Assembly: GCA_037952775.1 (NCBI GenBank) | Contig: JBANAY010000003.1 | Location: forward strand, 33,480,001 to 33,544,000 | DNA from: Clonostachys chloroleuca | Taxonomy: Eukaryota; Ascomycota; Sordariomycetes; Hypocreales; Bionectriaceae | Direction: 5' to 3' | DNA length: 64,000 nucleotides | Part shown: in pieces, positions 61,301 to 64,000 of the stretch | Layout of the letters: each line of letters opens with the position of its first letter | Numbering within the stretch: position 1 is the stretch's first letter | Made by a program: the position numbers and the translations under genes | The notes under the pieces: generated by a model | Database searches by the model: none | What the model was told of the DNA's origin: nothing | The model's input: only the letters and a program-made list of their open reading frames with translations

Positions 61301-62617
61301 CACTTATACAAGGAGAAGTTGGATTCAGAACATGAGAAATTGGCAAAGCTCTCCTCACTTTACGAGAGCCGGGATGAACGGTCCAAAGACCTTACACAGC
61401 GCCTATATTCCCAAAATGACCGAATTTGCCATCTTCTGGAGAGGATCGGTTACTCGGTCACCCGCCAGGACGGCGAGATTGCAATCAACAAGATTCCTCG
61501 CGCAGAGAGGACGCCCCCGAACGCGAACGACTCTTCTGATCCTAGCAACTCGATTCGGAAATCTACAACCCTGGGCGCTCGGGCATTGCATGACAGCGGG
61601 GATCTCGACCTCCTGTATTGGACAAACAATGACGATGCTTCCAAGGAAGCCGATAATTACCGTGCCTTTATCAATAAGTTAGGGGACTTTAACGTTGACC
61701 TCTTCTCAGAGACTGTCTATCATAGAATTCGAGAGGTAGAGCACAAGGCCAAGAAGTGGCAACGTGATGCACGGTCTTATAGGGAAAGAGCACATCAGCT
61801 GCAAAGAGACTCGCATGAAAAGATTGCATTCAAACACTTCAAGGAAGGCGATTTGGCACTTTTTCTGCCTACCCGAAATCAACAGGCTGGTGCTTGGGCG
61901 GCGTTCAACGTGGGGTTCCCGCACTACTTTCTCCGGGAGCAAGACGCTCATCGTCTTCGCCAACGAGAGTGGCTTGTTGCACGAATCACTCGCATTGAGC
62001 AGCGTGTAGTAGACTTATCGAAGAGTCTTCAGCCTGGGAATGAGACTGGTACGGCTAATGGTGAAGAGAATGATAATCCCTTCCAGCTATCAGACGGCCT
62101 CCGATGGTATCTAATTGATGCGCAAGAGGATAAGCCAGGGGCACCAGCCACGCCTGGCATGGGTAAGTCGACAGTTGCCTCGAATAACGTAGAGGCAGTG
62201 GCCAATATTCATACTCGCGCAGCTGGTGCGAAGGGCAAGAACAGAGATAGTGTTGCGAGCATCGAGGGTATCAACAAGACACTTTCTAAGAGTCTGGAGA
62301 GCCGCCGGAGTAGCTCAAGCTCTAAACGGGCACATCCGCTCCTGAAAACCAACGCGGTGGCAAGCGAGACGAACTCTCTTCGCGCAGGTGCGGTCGAAAC
62401 ACCGGTGGCTACGAGTCCACTGCAGGGAGGAGTTCTGTCAGCGTCAGACTTCGACAGGTCCAAGGCCACAGCCTCAGCGAGCCTATCCAGGTCTCCAGAG
62501 CGTGGCAGAGCCGTTCGGGGAAACCCAGGCCCAGCACAACGAGACGGACCACCAGAGCAAGAGGCTGCCCCGTCGACCCCCGAGGTACGCAAACTTGACG
62601 CCTTGCTCGGCCCATAG
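58312..62617 (+). CDS. atg11: Atg11, selective autophagy scaffold
   Basis: Three exons, 58312-58379, 58438-58549 and 58616-62617, give 1393 aa, within the range of filamentous-fungal Atg11. The N-terminal ubiquitin-like part reads MATQVLIAHTGQRLEVDVSQ, then QHFIALTPQGRSIKY and IFVYDNR. A helical region follows with SWQTLYKDRRAWAVGLLEEC and LRLIHQLPYMYASFMVEAIR. Long coiled coils span about 540-1000. The conserved C-terminal Atg11 domain (about 1080-1225) has FSETVYHRIREVEHKAKKWQ, KHFKEGDLALFLPTRN, WAAFNVGFPHYFLRE and LRWYLIDAQED. A Ser-rich disordered tail ends the protein. Atg11 binds cargo receptors and activates Atg1 at the forming autophagosome in mitophagy, pexophagy and Cvt-type pathways. 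The start is fixed by the family N-terminus, which needs both small introns. Confidence 0.94.
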
Positions 62618-63361
62618 GGACATAAATGCTGATTTTGGTACGACTCGATTAGCGGCAGAGAACACTTTTGCGACAGGAGTCAACGGGCAGCCCAGCAAAA
62701 GGGTCCGTCGTGTGGGATGCGTTATGGAGTGTGGATTATAGCTATGGAAGCCCAACGAAAAAATAACATCTTGTCCGAACTGTTTTTTGTGGAGGGATAG
62801 CCAAGCGAAATTGTAGATTGGGTTATCATTTGGACCACATATATGTGTTTAGGTTAGCTGGCGTTTGGTTGGATCTTTCGGGCATAGAGGTGTCTGGGGT
62901 AACAGCGGTGACAATTCTATTATCGTATTTTGCGTTCCGGTCTTCTCTTGGCCTGTTCTTAGATTGCTTTGGTGAATTTTTCTGATTTTTATCAAAATGC
63001 GTTGCCATCTACTAGGAGCAAGACGAGTTGTTTTCGAGCCTTGCTAGCTACGTAGAAGTGTTGTATTTTAAACTGAAAACGAAAAGGAAATACCCATTGC
63101 GGCCTCATCGAGCCTCTAGGGTAGGCTGCATTTGGAGAAGAAAGTGGAGGATATACTGCAATGTTCGATGCGCATTCCCTTAGTGTCTACCTGATAATTT
63201 GATACCAGGAGCACCAGAATTTGCTGGCGGCTTGTTGGGCTACATTAACCCCGTATTATTGAGACCCAGTCCCGAGGTTGCTTTGAGAGTCTCCTCAATC
63301 AGCCAACCAATCACCGCGTCCAATCCCTTACAATGATGTGAGCGCAACCTCTTCATTAGCA
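62618..63361. other. Tandem intergenic gap
   Basis: The 3' flank of Atg11 and promoter of the next plus-strand ORF. A CCAAT word (ACCAATCA, 63307-63314) lies about 50 bp upstream of the next start. Confidence 0.5.
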
Positions 63362-64000
63362 ATGGAGTCTATCTCCGATCGACAAAGCACGGCGGCCAAG
63401 CAGCCCAGACTGCCCCCGGAGCTGCTTCACCATGTGGTTGAGTCCGTGCTGCCCTCGAACACGCGGGCCCTGATCCCTACAACACACCCATCTACTAAAA
63501 CGCTGCTCGCCTTGACAAGGGTCTCGCGCGTCACCTATCTCGCCGCGTCGAAGCTCCTTCGGCAGCGATGTCTCTACATCGACTCTAGCCGGCGGCTGAG
63601 TGACATGCTACTGTGCATGGACCGGTTCGTGCCACGGCTCCCTCCAACCCTGTCGCTGCGATGCATCACGTCGCTCTACCTGGCGCCTTTCCCCGCATCG
63701 TCGCTCGACGACCAGCCCACGGCCATCTGGGTGCGGGAGCTGTTCTGCGAGGTCTGCGAGACGCTGCGGCGGCTGGTGGTCGACATGCCATTCGAGACTC
63801 TCGACCCCCTGGACGACCACCTCAACGTGAGGCGCACGCTGCGCGAAGGGTTCGAGCAGCTCGGCAGGCTGGAGGAGTTTGCGTGCCTGGGCCAGTACCC
63901 GGCCCTGAGCGTGCCGGACGCGCACACGGACGTGTGGAGGCTCTGGCCGGACCTCAGGCGGCTGGTGCTGTTCAACGTGCCCGCGGACAGCCACTGGCTG
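63362..64000 (+). CDS. F-box-like hypothetical protein, partial (runs off the right edge)
   Basis: An open frame of 213 codons from ATG 63362 to the window end with no stop. The N-terminus has RLPPELLHHVVESVLPSNTR, then LLALTRVSRVTYLAASKLLR, which fits the L-P-x-E-L-L start and following helices of an F-box-like domain (about 17-62). The rest is Leu/Arg-rich (RELFCEVCETLRRLVVDMPF, FEQLGRLEEFACLGQYPALS), as in the leucine-rich substrate-binding parts of fungal F-box proteins. If so, it would be an SCF ubiquitin-ligase adaptor. Codons are strongly G/C-ending. The true end and any introns lie outside the window. Confidence 0.6.
   Translation, partial: MESISDRQSTAAKQPRLPPELLHHVVESVLPSNTRALIPTTHPSTKTLLALTRVSRVTYLAASKLLRQRCLYIDSSRRLSDMLLCMDRFVPRLPPTLSLRCITSLYLAPFPASSLDDQPTAIWVRELFCEVCETLRRLVVDMPFETLDPLDDHLNVRRTLREGFEQLGRLEEFACLGQYPALSVPDAHTDVWRLWPDLRRLVLFNVPADSHWL

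Overview
The window is nuclear DNA of a filamentous ascomycete (Pezizomycotina, most likely a Sordariomycete). Genes lie on both strands, have short GT-AG introns of about 50-150 bp (often with CTAAC/CTGAC branch sites), and encode recognisable fungal proteins. No rRNA, tRNA, CRISPR array, transposon or secondary-metabolite cluster was recognised. Exon structures were assembled by hand from splice signals, reading phase and family conservation. Family names come from remembered conservation, not from a search.

Layout, left to right. 1.8-2.9 kb: peroxisomal-type 2,4-dienoyl-CoA reductase (+). 3.3-5.3 kb: MFS transporter (-) with a one-base frameshift. 6.1-9.3 kb: an unrecognised 985-aa protein (-). 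11.1-12.5 kb: coiled-coil She3-like protein (-). 14.0-16.4 kb: Pta1/symplekin (-). 17.3-17.6 kb: a tiny three-exon COA3-like gene (+). 18.1-20.2 kb: Dep1/Sds3-family subunit (-), divergent from Nop12 (+, 20.8-22.7 kb). 23.3-25.0 kb: alpha-tubulin (-). 26.8-27.6 kb: ribosomal protein uS19/RPS15 (+). 27.8-28.7 kb: SET-domain protein (-). 29.9-30.5 kb: complex I 17.8 kDa-type subunit (-). 32.3 kb: small Cys-rich ORF (+). 33.5-34.6 kb: Nudix protein (+). 37.0-38.6 kb: single-pass cell-surface protein (+). 39.0-40.6 kb: GFO/IDH/MocA oxidoreductase (-). 41.7-42.8 kb: oligoribonuclease (+). 43.6-45.5 kb: phosphoglucomutase (+). 46.2-48.3 kb: a ten-exon unrecognised gene (-) with a one-base frameshift. 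50.6-51.0 kb: Nhp6 HMG-box protein (-). 55.9-56.7 kb: CENP-H (-). 58.3-62.6 kb: Atg11 (+). 63.4 kb to the edge: F-box-like ORF (+), truncated by the window end.

Most genes are housekeeping: RNA 3'-end processing, ribosome biogenesis, chromatin, kinetochore, mitochondria, cytoskeleton and autophagy. They do not form an obvious functional cluster. Several pairs share divergent promoters (Pta1/COA3, Dep1/Nop12, alpha-tubulin/RPS15, oxidoreductase/oligoribonuclease).

I found no convincing new multi-gene system. The points most worth following up are three apparent one-base indels in C/G homopolymers inside conserved genes (more likely sequence errors than decay), two sizeable orphan proteins, a 29-residue tandem duplication at the C-terminus of oligoribonuclease, an 8-nt first exon in the COA3-like gene, and a 4.9-kb gene-free stretch containing GGTACC-type palindromes.
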